Below, one piece after another: positions 1 through 12,500 of a DNA stretch of 64,000 bases. The DNA is from Ophiura sarsii (lineage: Eukaryota > Echinodermata > Ophiuroidea > Amphilepidida > Ophiuridae). The position numbers were made by a program, and so were the translations under genes. Numbering within the stretch: position 1 is the first letter of the stretch; each line of letters starts with the position of its first letter. A model generated the notes under the pieces. It was not told the DNA's origin, ran no database searches, and worked only from the letters and a program-made list of their open reading frames with translations. The stretch is from positions 21,775,874 to 21,839,873 of the forward strand of contig CM069455.1 in assembly GCA_035610835.1 (NCBI GenBank). Reading direction: 5' to 3'.

Positions 1-372
1 AAATCTAAGGAGATAGCTAGCTGGGTATGAACATGAGCACGAGCACACGGAAGCCTTGCGCAAAAGGGGGACGATTCAGAAACTGTCCTTGATATTGCTT
101 TTGTGCGAAAAGGGGGTAAAAACATTTTCCACGCAACGCCGTCAAATTTTGGGTATTTCAAGATCCTGGAACGATCATGTGTTACCCCTCTGAATACGAA
201 GCGAAAACACCGCAATCAAGAACTGGTATTACTGTACAACATCACTGTTATTATTAATTCTTTATTACCGTAGCCTACCTTTTAAGTACGTTTTATCATA
301 ATAAATGTATTAAGATTACCTTGCAACCCTAACACTACCCATATACCGTATAATTATTATCATTTGCATTAG

Positions 373-563
373 GTCACCACGTAAAATCCTGCTAGATTGT
401 GGTGCAAATGTGGCTTCTACAGTAGAATTGTTTCGAAACACGTACCCTGATGGACGAGACTATATCATTCACTCGTTTGAAATAGATAGTCGCTTGCGGC
501 CGTACTTCAGCCCATACCAGAATCACATTATGCACTGCCCAGTCGGGGTAGCCAGTACTAATG
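373..563 (+). CDS. Gene 1 exon A (SAM-binding motif I)
   Basis: The acceptor is gcattag at 366-372 and the donor gtaagt at 564. Entry is phase 2 and exit phase 1. It encodes the glycine-containing SAM loop LLDCGANVAST followed by FEID, the usual acidic end of the second strand in class I methyltransferases. The exon has exactly the same length (191 nt) as its gene 2 counterpart at 31738-31928. Confidence 0.82.
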
Positions 564-3500
564 GTAAGTCAATTCTTTGTCTACAGCGTGTCCAAGAAAA
601 CCTGCTGGAGTTCTATCTTAACTATCACTTGTAGTTATGAAAACATTCTGAAAACTGCCATCTCTACCTTTTACCTAGCTAACGAAATACATACAATAAG
701 TTTGAACAAAAAGCAACGGTGAATTTTTAGGCGTGGCGTCGAAACGAATGTCTAATAGTGTGGCTAACATACCCAATAACATTCCCAAGTTCACTTTCGC
801 AATAATGTCCGGGAGATCTACTCAATTTTGTAGCTAACACAACCACAGTGAATTCTAACATACCCAATATTTGTGGATACAAGTGTTACGCCATGTGAAG
901 CGGCTGATTTAATAGCCACTTGACGAATGACACTATCTAATATACTAGCTATTGTTGTCGATAGGTCATAAACCCTACCTTGTAATTGATTATTGATTGC
1001 CATCTCCCAGTTGAAATAAACCTATTCCGGTTGGTCAAGTTATCAGATATAAAATATAGTCACGTGTTATGAACTCGCCTCCCAATAGGGTGGTGCTGTT
1101 ACATTTATTAGTTTCATACTGTCATATTCCTTAAATATTTTTAAAACCACAAAAGTTATCTCAACAAATTTGTTATCATAATAAAGCCCTGATAACAAGC
1201 TATCTGCCTGCAAAATGACATTGGTATAGCTAATACAGCAAGGGAGATACAGCTGTTTGAAGTTTGGGGACCAGGGATGGTGCCGGAAGGGGTGCCGCCG
1301 GAAGGGGTGCCGCCGGAAGGGGTGCCGCCTGTACAAACTCAATGAGGATAATCCCATGCTTAGTTCTTTTTACAATAACTAGTCATCCCTAATGTTACAA
1401 ACACCATTCTGGTCCCATTTTAAAGGATATCAAGTAGGTCTTTAAGTACGTGGTTCAACAGACTTGTCAACTCTATTTGTAACAACTAATTAATTATGGA
1501 TAAGACCATGATCATCAGCTTTCTTCCTGTTCGCTACACAGTCAACATGAATAATCAGCCTCAATTTACCGGATTTATAAAAAAATATGAATGTGTAAAG
1601 TTAAAATCATGTCGCGAAAGCCAAAATCCGTGTATAACGCGAAAGGAGGCGAGCTTATAACACATGACCATATTATACGAGGGGGTATCAAAAAGTTCTT
1701 GACATCACCAAGATGTGAAGGAGCCAGAATTTTTTTTTGATATGTAACCCTTCAGACATCTTTAAAAAGTCACTGTGCAAAGTCACACATTTCTCCTACT
1801 TTTTATTACCTGTCCACAGTCCGCCATTGTAGAGATCCTCAGAGTGACCGCCATTGATTGATCCTCAGATTGCCTCAGATTGCCTCAGATTGCCTCAGAT
1901 TGCGTTATTCACCAAAACAGCAATAAATAGTTTAAAGTTTTGACAGAAAGGGGTCAAAGGTTATTACAAACCAGCTTGGTGACAATAATATTATGGGTAA
2001 CATGGGTTGTACACAGATTGACCTCTAATGACCCTACATGACCTTTGACCTCTTTCTGTCAACACTTTAAACCATTTATTGCTGTTTTGGGAATAACGCA
2101 ATCTGAGGAAATCTGAGGATCAATCAATGGCGATCACTCTGAGGATCTCTACAATGGCGGTCTGTGGACAGGTAATAAAATGTAGGAGAAATGTGTGACT
2201 TTGCACAGTGACTTTTTGAAGATGTCTGAAGGGCTACATATCAAAAAAAAAGTTTCTGGTTCCTTCACATCTTGGTGATGTCAAGAACTTTTTGATACCC
2301 CTCGTATATATGCCTTTTAATGTTTTTCGCATTTATATTGTTTATTTGCTTGTTTGTTTGTTTACACGGTCGGTCCGTACGGACACACGATTGGGTCCTA
2401 AAGGGACCAGGCTCAAGCAAAATGCTCGGGCCAGGCTTAAAAAGCCTATATAAGCATGCTGGCTGAATAAAGTGAAAGTTAGAAAAGATGGTAAAAAGAG
2501 CCACTTCCAACAAATAAAGTTAACAATTTTGCTGTTAGCATTGGACATGAGAAAAGAATAATCTTGATCCGATCTCATTTATATGTTCCATTATTGTAAT
2601 GATCGTTGTTATCGTAAATTGCTCAAATTTTTTCCATATTGTGTATTTGTATTAAAACGTCATCGTGTGGACGGGTTCTAAATGTTAAGTCGTGCAAAAT
2701 ATAAGGGTTTTTTTAAAGTCTGAGAGGCGTAATAAAATTAGTTGTCTTTAAAATTTGGACATTTTAATAAAAACATATTATTTGCAATTTACAAATATAT
2801 TATAAGCATATTTTTTGAGAAACTCCAGTTTCACTTTTGAAAGGGCACGGAGAGATTGGCGATACAGCAATTTGGAGAAGACAAAAATTAGTTTCAAAAG
2901 ATGGGTATAATAGAACCCAGACCCGTAATATATCGTGCGGAAAGGGTCAAAGTGATGTCGCTAGATAGACATTCTAGTGAAGCCATATGTGCCGAATTCT
3001 GCAGATCATTTCGATGTGATCTACATCAAAATTGCCAAATTGTGAAATATAATATGATATACTGCGAATTAAGGTAAACGTTTCAGATGGTAAGTATATG
3101 CCTAAGTATAACTTTGGTACCAGGAAAATTGAGGGCGCTCTCACATACGTATCTCTTAATGCCCCTTTAAATCATTCATATATTTCAAATACGTTTATAC
3201 GGTGTTTGAAAACTTACTTCATCTCAAACTGTTTACGTTTTATATAATAACTAAGATTGTTGAATTGGTTTTCAAATTGCGTGTGATCGAAGAACGGTAT
3301 GTCGCTCAAATTAAAGAACCCACTAGGCCTATCGCTCAAATTTCTTGTACAACATACCTCCAGTTATCTCCATTCGGTGACCTTGAGGGCACTAGATTGG
3401 GGTAGACATGTATAGGATCTATCGGAAACCCTGTTCAACGATTTGACAGAAATCGAAGTAGAGGAGACTGGGGCCGCGCCCGGGGGAGAACAAGGGTTTT

Positions 3501-6500
3501 CCAGCATCAACTTGTTGTAGTAATTTGTATCCTCGATGAATTAGTTTTAATACAAGATACCGAATATGAGAATACCGTTGAAAATATAGGCTTACAACTT
3601 GTAAGGAAAACCTTATATAAGGTCTCTTTTCTCTTATAGGTAATATGACTGCATTTAGCGAGGCTGCCTGGTCGCCAACAAGGGGTAAAAACAACGGTAA
3701 AGACATGCAGTGGGGTGGAGGAACGCTATATGTTTCAGATGACGAGAAGAAAAGTGAAGAAACCGGTAAGATCTTAACTTGTTTTAAAGTACATTCAGTG
3801 ATGTTGTAACAAAAGAAACTCCTCTTAAATTCTTTCCAAATTGGCTTTAAACACATTCAGTTTTTCATAGATACTCGTTTTGACTGGTCTCAGCATCCAA
3901 AGTTGCTGAAAATACGAAAATGACTCCATTTTACCAATTTCAAAAATGTCCAAGGAATTCCTGATATTGTCAAAATTAAGGAGAATCATCCTAAAATTCA
4001 CTTGGCTGGTCCCTATGAACTTAAAATTGACATATTTGATGAATTGGGCCGAGGAATTGGATCAGAACACGCGAACTACCTGCTGGTTTGGGTTTTTTTT
4101 AAACAAAACTACGGCACAAAAAGCAAAAGAAGCCCGTTATCTAGGAAATGAAGTGAACTTCTCTGTACCTCCAACCAAGTAAGGGACGCACCATTATATA
4201 TCAAGTGGGGCTAGGGAGTTGGGGTGATGACATTTTTTTTGTACCACTCATCACAAAACGTGTCGTCTGTTATAATATACACACATAATGAGGTCAAATA
4301 GTTACACTCTGGTGAACACAACCGGTTGATAGTGCCTCGTCATACGCGTGAGCAATAAAATCTTGAAGTAATGGGCTCTCAAGTCTCAGTTGACAACCAG
4401 TACAATATAGCTATTGATTTTCGCTGAGGTTGGCTTTTTTAATCTGTTTATAGCTTAATTAACTTTTTAAAATCAATACCGAAAGTCCAAGGGTGCGCTA
4501 TTATGACCGCAAAGTAACTGATTGATAGTGTAGATTGGTCAGGTTACGGCAAGTCAACCGGCGGTTGTTCAGTGTTGCATGCGTGAATATTCATATACCA
4601 GTAAAACAGTTGACCTGAAAGAACCGGGCGGAACCGAACGTAACCGGCGGTCAACGGGCGGTCGAGTTTTGATGTCTTCCCTAAGTCAAATTTTGTTTAT
4701 CACCTTGGCGAGTCCATTTTTCCCCCTTAAAATGCAAGTCAATTTTTACCACCTTGGTGAGTCAAACACAATTTATTCACCTTAAAATGCAAGTTATTTT
4801 TTACGTTTTAAATGCAATTCAATGTTTACCACCTTGGTGAATCAATTTGTTTTTCTTCACATTAAAATGCAAGTTATTTTTAACGTTTTAAATATAAGTC
4901 AATTTTTGGTTATGTATATCATTGCCTTCATTTTCTTTGTCTTTTTTAATGTTTTCATTCATGAGGGGTTGGTAAATACATGTATACATTTGGGGTTGTT
5001 AAAACTAATACATTGCATATCTGAATGCAAAGGATAAATTGATATTCCTAAAAGATGTTGAATCAATTACTTTGAAAAAGAGTGTTTGACTCTTAAAGTG
5101 TATTGTACTTCCTTGTGCAGTTTAGATCAAATGCCATATGATACTGTGCAATGAAGTCCCAATAAACATTTTACATTTCAAAAATGATACAGTGACATTA
5201 AAGCTGAAGCAAATAATGCCATTGCTTTAAGTTCAAGTTTGTTTTAAAATTGTATCTGGGTTGTGTAAAGTGATAATACTATAATTCGTTGGTCCGTGTG
5301 TCCTTTTGTCATGGCATGTCAGTTTTAAAAAGACAATGCAATAAAATAATAGGGGAGCAATGTTTAAAATACAATTACAATACGTGTCTTTTATTTCTCT
5401 CTGAATTCCAGAGCTTATAAATAGTTTTAGCATAATGTAACACTGTACTTAGTATATCAAAACTAAATAGAACCTTAATTGAGCACATACATGTACATGC
5501 CTTTATTTATTGTGTTTATTTTATGTTATATGCCTGATACACAAATATTTTAAAGATGGTAGCATTCCAAGATTACCTATTTTCTATTTCAGACTGCTTT
5601 CAGTCAATTTGCTGAGAGCAACCAGTAACTTGTTGATACAGTGGAACCTTGATGCAAAATCATTTTGTTGTTGTCTTAACCAAATGTGTTTAATATTTTG
5701 ATTGGATAACACAAAGTATTGTGGCCCCACAGATTTCATTTTTAAGAGGTATTAACTGTATTAATAAAATAGGTGCCGTTCAAAATGACATAAAAACACT
5801 GACCAGATTTTATAAACCTTTGAATGTTCTCTGTCCGATGTGAGTCCTATGATACTGAATACAGTCCAAAAAAAATTCAATTCTAAAATCGACATTTCAA
5901 AACTTTTAAAACTAAGTGATCAAACAGACAAATTCAATGTTGCTGATGCCTCGCGAGTATAAATTATCCCATTATTATTATAGAAATAGGCAGTTATGTC
6001 CATAATTGTATCACTTTTACCCTGCTCTCTTTGTCTGTGCCGATCTTAAAGGGACACTAAGAGATGTGTTGGAGGCAGCGCCCTCAATTATGATAAAAAC
6101 TGAGATTAGTTTATTTTTATAATTGTATTACATGTATGAACTTACACCTATAAGGATTAAGAAATATCAGCTCTCTTTGTACAAGAAAACGTCGATTCAA
6201 AAAATGCTGGTCCCGCGGGACCAGCATTTTACGTCTGACAGTATCCCCGTGCAGTACGCGTGATACATAACGCGAACCATATTTGCATAAAGGGCGTTTT
6301 TCAATAAATAGCGATGATATTGTTTTAATCTAGTTTTGCTGTGTTTTTTGTTAGTAGAAACAACAATAATGGCGATTTTTAATGTTCATCTTGAATTATG
6401 AAGTAAATTTTTAAACATTTAAACTTTTCAACACCACTTAATGTCCCTTTAATTGGGACACTTTTAATGAATCTTAAGTGAATAAGGTTAAGCGGCCCAG

Positions 6501-9500
6501 TCAAAGTCCTTTACTCCTTTAGCATCCTCTTCTAAACGGTGCTGGATGTTTTCCTCTTTTCTAACTGATGCCTTCCCTTTCTTCGCATATTCCATCTCCC
6601 CATACTCATAAACCTCTTCAGTCAATTCATTGCCACTATCCTTTTGAATGAAATCAGGTATCCTTTCCTTCATTTTTCTATGGTTTTGTTCTCATCCGTT
6701 GTAGTAAAGCATGACAACAACAAAAATTAAGGGCGAGGCATGACAAAAACATTTGGGGTGAGGCACGACAACCCTTTTTTTAGAGGTGAGGCATGACAAC
6801 CTTTTGTTTAACCTTGGCAGGTGCAGCAATTTCTATTCTTTTTTAAACTCCCTAGCCCCCGCCCCTCTTGATATCTAATGGTGCGTCCCTAACTGAGTAA
6901 GCTTTCATTAGAAAATTATTTGGTTATCTCTTGACTGAAAACAAATAATTGTCCCAAAACTCAATACCCGAGGTTATTCCACTGTTAATTCTGTATTCCT
7001 TCGCACTATGCGTTTCAAATGTGTGTTACATTTTTATACATTATCAGGAGGAAAAAGAAAGCTTAGTTATCGACGAACTATTCCAACTGTAGATCTGTCC
7101 ATGTGGATTCAGGAAAACACCCGGATAGAAGACTACGTCATATTGAAATTAGATGTCGAAGGTGCTGAATTCGACATACTCAAAAAAATGTTAACAGAAG
7201 ACACTTTTAAATGGATCGATAAGTGAGTATAATACATTCCTTGTCTATTTCGTTTGAATTATACGATGCTTCCTGTTCCAGAAACATTCTATTTTAGTCT
7301 CTAACCGACCTATCATTGCCACCTTGTATGCGGCCCGTTTTTGGGCTGTGTCGGTTCAAATGCAAAAGATAAGTTTGTGTGCTAGTGCAGCATGTTCATG
7401 GTCTTGCGCTTCAAGTGAGAGATACAAATGTAAGTTGTGTGTGACGGTGGTAACGTGTTGTACTTCAAATGCGGATTAGTTGGTGGAAGGCTAGGATGTT
7501 GTACTTCAAATGAGAGAGATTAGTTGTGTGTGAGGGTGGTAGCTTGGTAGCGTATTTTTTCTTCAAATGAGAGAGATTAGTTGTGTGTTAGGGTGGTAAC
7601 GTGTTGTAATTTAAATGAGAGAGATTACAGTGTAGTTGTGTCTGAGGGTGGTAATGTGTTGTAATTCAAATGAGAGAGATTACAGTAGTTGAGGGTGTGA
7701 GGGTGTGAGGGTGGAATGTTGTACTTCAAATGACAGAGATTAGTTGTGTGTGAGGGTGGTAGCGTGTTTTACTTCAAATGAGAGAAATTAGTTGTGTGTG
7801 AGGGTAGCATCTTGCAGTTTAAACGAGAGTTATTCGTGGTTTTGAGGGTAACTTGCTGTATTTCAAATTGTGTATTCCAAGTTGTGTGTGAGGGTGGTAA
7901 CGTGTTATACTTCAAATGAGAGCGATTAGTTGTGTGTGAGCGTGGTAGCGTGTTGTACTTCAAATGATAGAGATTTGTTGTGTGTAAGGGTGGTAACGTG
8001 TTGCACTTCAAATAAGAGAGTCTAGTTGTGTGTGAGAGTGGTAAAGTGTTGTACTTTAAATGATAGAGATTAGTTGTGTGTGAGAGTTGTGATGTGTTGT
8101 ACTTCAAATGACAGAGATTAGTTGTGTGTGAGGGTAGCATGTTGTACTTCAAATGAGAGAGTGTCAGGGTAGGGTCTCTCATGTTGAAGCAGCTTGTTCA
8201 TGATTTTGTACTGGATATGAGCTAGTGCGTGTGAGGGCAGCGTGTTAGAATTGAAATCTTAAATATTTATTTATTTATTTATTTATATTTATTTATAACA
8301 ATAGGCTGAAGAGCCAGGACAAACCCAATAGTGAAAAGCACTGAATTAAAGGGATTCCCGAACATCTAAAATAAATAAAAAGGGACAGACAAAAAAAAAA
8401 AAAAAGGGGAACAAGACAAATGAAAGGGAAAAACAAAAAAGGGACCAGACGGGTGAAAAAATGGAACTGGCTACAGGAGATGGTGGCAAACAGCAGTCTT
8501 GAAGGAAGTTACGGTAGTACTCTTGACAACAACATCAGGGAGATAGTTCCACAAAGTGGGAGCAAAAGGATAGAAAGACATTTTGGAGAGAGAAAGTCTG
8601 CAGAAAGGGGGATAAAGAGCACAGCTGTTTAGGTTGCGAAGATTGGGTCTGGGATGGGGCTTGTACGGATTAGGAGACGAACAAAGGTGGTTGACAAGTT
8701 TCAAGTTGGTTTAGTTACCGTCTGTTGATGGATCTGATGATCCTTTGGCTCAGTTCAATGAACTACCATCTCTTGATACGATTCTTCGGAACTTTATTCC
8801 TTTCCATTTGTCACACTTTCGCAGATATTATGGAGAGTTTCATGTCTGGCAGCCTGTTAGTGGATGGACCACAGAAGCGAAGAAAAAAATGGTAGAGCGC
8901 ATCAAGAATCAATCTCCAAAAATGGACGACTGGATTGGAGAAAGGAGAGATTACAGCGACTATAGTGCCATGCACCCCGTCAAGGTGATTAGCTTTACTG
9001 TTCCTGATTACCTCGTGACAGTGACCAATCATTAAAATACAATCCTGGAAAAAAAATCAAAAGATATTGGAACACATTTGTGTTAACAATGAACAACTAC
9101 CACCACTCTCCCTGTGAAATGTTAAGAAGTGTCAATGTTTTCAGCAGTAATTACAGGTGTCCCGATATTGGTTAATGGGCGTGTCCTCATCAGTTCCTTT
9201 AAAGCAAATAGAAATAAGGCAAAAATAGATCATAAAACCCTACAACATTCCATCCAATCCCGTTCGAGATTACACCCCATGTGTCAACGTATTGCGGCGC
9301 ATAAGCACACCCCAACATCGCAATAAAACGAGCTGCAGAAATGCGCGGTATAGAACAAAACTATTACCATGCATGCAATGCGAGAAAGCGGTACGTCGAA
9401 TTATATTGTCTTATGTAAATGTCGTCGATTTCTCTGAGAACCAATGAGAATTGCTTAAACTTTCTTAGCTGTTAAAGAATATTTAATAATAACGTGTCCA

Positions 9501-12500
9501 TCTATTTTCGCTAGGTTCCAGCTGACGCACCAGGCCAAGCTGGGAGTGTGTATTCACATTGCAGTACTGAACAAAAAGTTGCAATTATTCTAGAAATTGG
9601 GATGAATATTAAGCGGGCCCATAAAGCTGTCAGCATCATTCAAGCTTATGAAATAAAGTTACCCGTAATGCTGTTTGTATACGGCGACTTTGCTGAAAGC
9701 TACTCAGAAGTTGTCAAGAGGTGGGCAACGAGATTCGACGTGGGAGTACGAGAAGACGGACCGTGTCCTCTCGGGCATTTTTCCATGTTGCAACCCAACT
9801 GGGTACGAGAATCCTTAACAAGTGCCGAATTACGGTTACAAGAAATAGGAATACAGCCTTCCTATTACTTACCAGTGAATATTACGGATACCATTACCGC
9901 AGCAGCACGAAACAGAGGTTTCAGGATGGTTAAACCGAACGTTTCGTTTCCATCAACAGAGGGTGAGTGAAGAGAATTGCTAAGGGGATTTACAGTGAAA
10001 CAGAGCATAAATGACCAATATTGAATTATAAATATAGTGCCTCCTGAGTGTTGTACAACCATGAAAATTTCAATCCTAAGTATGTGTATTATATCATATG
10101 TAATCAAAATAGCTTTGTTTTAAAGTTCTCTGTGTTGTCTTTTTTCTTATTAAACTTGATTTCGGTTTGGTCAATACTTGATTATCCATACACGCTATTC
10201 CAGCCAGCTACTGGCTACTGGCTTTTATGGCCTTGACTATTTAGACTTACTAGAGGCCTAATGGTGGTACCTGTATATGAAGAGCTTTGTTGCAAAAGGG
10301 CTATGGTGCATTTTTTTTTCAAAAATGAGTTTGAAATAGAAATGTATAGGGCACAAATATATGTTTCAAGGAAACAAAGTCATGTCATTTCAAAAAGACC
10401 TACATCTCAATGTATACAGCCATTGAAGTTGTTGTTTTGTTGCAAACGGGCTTATATATCCATAATTAATTCAGGATACAGAAGAAGGAAAAAAATGACT
10501 TTGTTTCCTTGAAACATATGATTGTGCCCTATACATTTCTATATCAAACTCATTTTTGAAAAATTATTAAACTACCGTAAATGATTTGTTGTGTGTGATA
10601 ATGTTCTCTAATGTACAAACAGATGGAGTTTTGTTTCAAAAGGGCTTACATCCAAATTTTTTAAAAAATTAAACATGATTTTAAAAATATTAAAAACTAG
10701 CACATTTGAAATTTATGTGGTGTAACTCTTTCATAATACATTCAGTTTTTCAATTGCTCAACTTGAATAATTAGAAACAGTTTTTGACTTTTTCTCTAAA
10801 AGAGCAAAAGTGGATTTAGACCCTTTTTGCAAAATACCTTTTCATATCCGTGTGGTACAATATCAGTCTATAGCCCACGGTGATCAGAGTGTCAATCGTG
10901 TTTTGTTTCTGTAAAATCAAAATAAATGTAACTTATTGACTATGTTGACCAGACTCTTCTTCGCACGCATCGTGCAAAAAGCAAGGAAAGTGACGCCGCA
11001 AAGATGTGTACCGAGTATCTAAAATGCATTCCAAATGCCTGTTCTGATACTACATCACTTTCCTACCTCGTAGCCAATAGCCTAAAACCCCGATTCTGGA
11101 AATCCTTTTCCACGCGGCTATATTTGTACTTATTTCAATGTATTTCTCATGGTGATTCCAAATGGTAATGAAATTCAATTATGTTTTTGAAACATTTGAC
11201 ATTTTGGAATGTCGTCTGCAGACGCCTGCCGCGTGAAATTAAGATTGACTTTGCGCATCCTTGAGCATGTTAAGAACCCAACTAAAGTTTCGGTCAAATG
11301 TAAAGGTCCCGGTTCAAGGTATTGAATTCAAAATAAAGAATATTCTGATATTCATAAAATCAAAATACATTATCCGACATTTGTTACATGCAAATGAAGC
11401 AGGTGTGCGTGTACGATGCATAGGCCTACTTATCCGCCATAAACCACCGTTTAAATGTCAACAAGTTATAACCTTTTGTTTCGTTTCGTTGTAAGTCTAC
11501 ACGACAGCTGCACCATTTCCGCCATTCATCATTTCCAGTCAACGTTTTATTTCCGTCACATTAATGTTATAAATGAATACCGTTATGTCTCATACATGTA
11601 CGTGTTCATTCGTTCGCGACTACTGTAGCAGTTAGCTCAAACAACCACCAAAATGTAAAATGCTACTCTTGAAATGAACTCATCAACATTATTAGAACGC
11701 CGTATCAACGGAGGACATATTATAAAATCTAGAATCAAATTGATACCGTCAATCCGTATCATCTAATCAAATTTTTGATGCGGGAATCAATTACCAAATA
11801 CAAAACAAACAAAAATCTGTGGGAAATTCAGCGAGATCGGGATTCGACTCCAACCACGATCTACATGATCTAAGACCATACCGCTAATACGAACGCTTTG
11901 AAGAGAGAGCGCTTAGTGACATTTGGTTGCAGTTTTTTAATCTATTCCGTACGAGGAAGATGGGCTATTTAATTAGGGTTAGGGTCAGGATTCCATTTAA
12001 TTTTTATTCAATTCCGTTGCATGTTCTAACAATTCATTTCCGAAGTCCTAAGAAATTAAATAATTTAAAAAAATTGTTACAGCCCCAACCCCCTAAAAAG
12101 AATTGTAGGTGGCGTAGGTCCCTCTCTCTCCTGACAACAACCCGCCCACTGGACAATGTTGATAGTCAGTCATCTCAGCATCATCGGATCTGAACGGGAT
12201 TAAAGGCATATTAAGCGATCTTTTCCAGGGGAAGCCATCTATCCTTGATTTTTGTTTGAAAGCAGATTTTCTTGCAGATTTACTTTTTTTTAATCATAAA
12301 TCATAAATGTATACTGAGTTACAGGCGTTTCAACACCAGTTGGTGTTATTTTCAACACTACTATTATTGTTTTAACTCTGGTAGGTGTTGAAATAACACT
12401 GATTCGATTGGACCGGTATTAACTCCAAATGGAGTTATTTTTAACACCCTTGTTTTTGCAGTGTGCTAATAAAGTGATGTGAGAAAGAAATACAGTGAAC

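Larger units (their letters stand above)
4183..6889. mobile_element. PIF/Harbinger-like DNA transposon, 2.7 kb, inserted in gene 1
   Basis: The ends are GGGACGCACCATTA and its reverse complement, with inverted similarity extending about 50 bp inwards (the AGGGAGTT/AACTCCCT region). It is flanked by TAA at 4180-4182 and 6890-6892. Gene 2 has the uninterrupted site (accaagtaactgagtaag, 36513-36530), so this is a real insertion with a 3-bp target duplication. A 3-bp TWA duplication and GGG ends are typical of PIF/Harbinger. No transposase is recognisable. A short minus-strand reading frame at 6488-6673 is rich in Lys and Glu but I cannot assign it. A smaller MITE is nested at 6046-6452. Confidence 0.82.

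Noticed and set aside
3419..3856. 145-residue minus-strand frame
   Set aside because: It overlaps exon B of gene 1 on the opposite strand and matches no family; the plus-strand exon explains the conservation.
7430..8170. CRISPR-like array
   Set aside because: Units are contiguous and diverged with no unique spacers, in an animal intron; it is a minisatellite.
7769..8182. Open minus-strand frame encoding a repeated HTTNLYHLKYNTLP peptide
   Set aside because: It follows from a minisatellite unit whose length is a multiple of three; similar frames appear at 45565-45750. No start context, domain or splice evidence.
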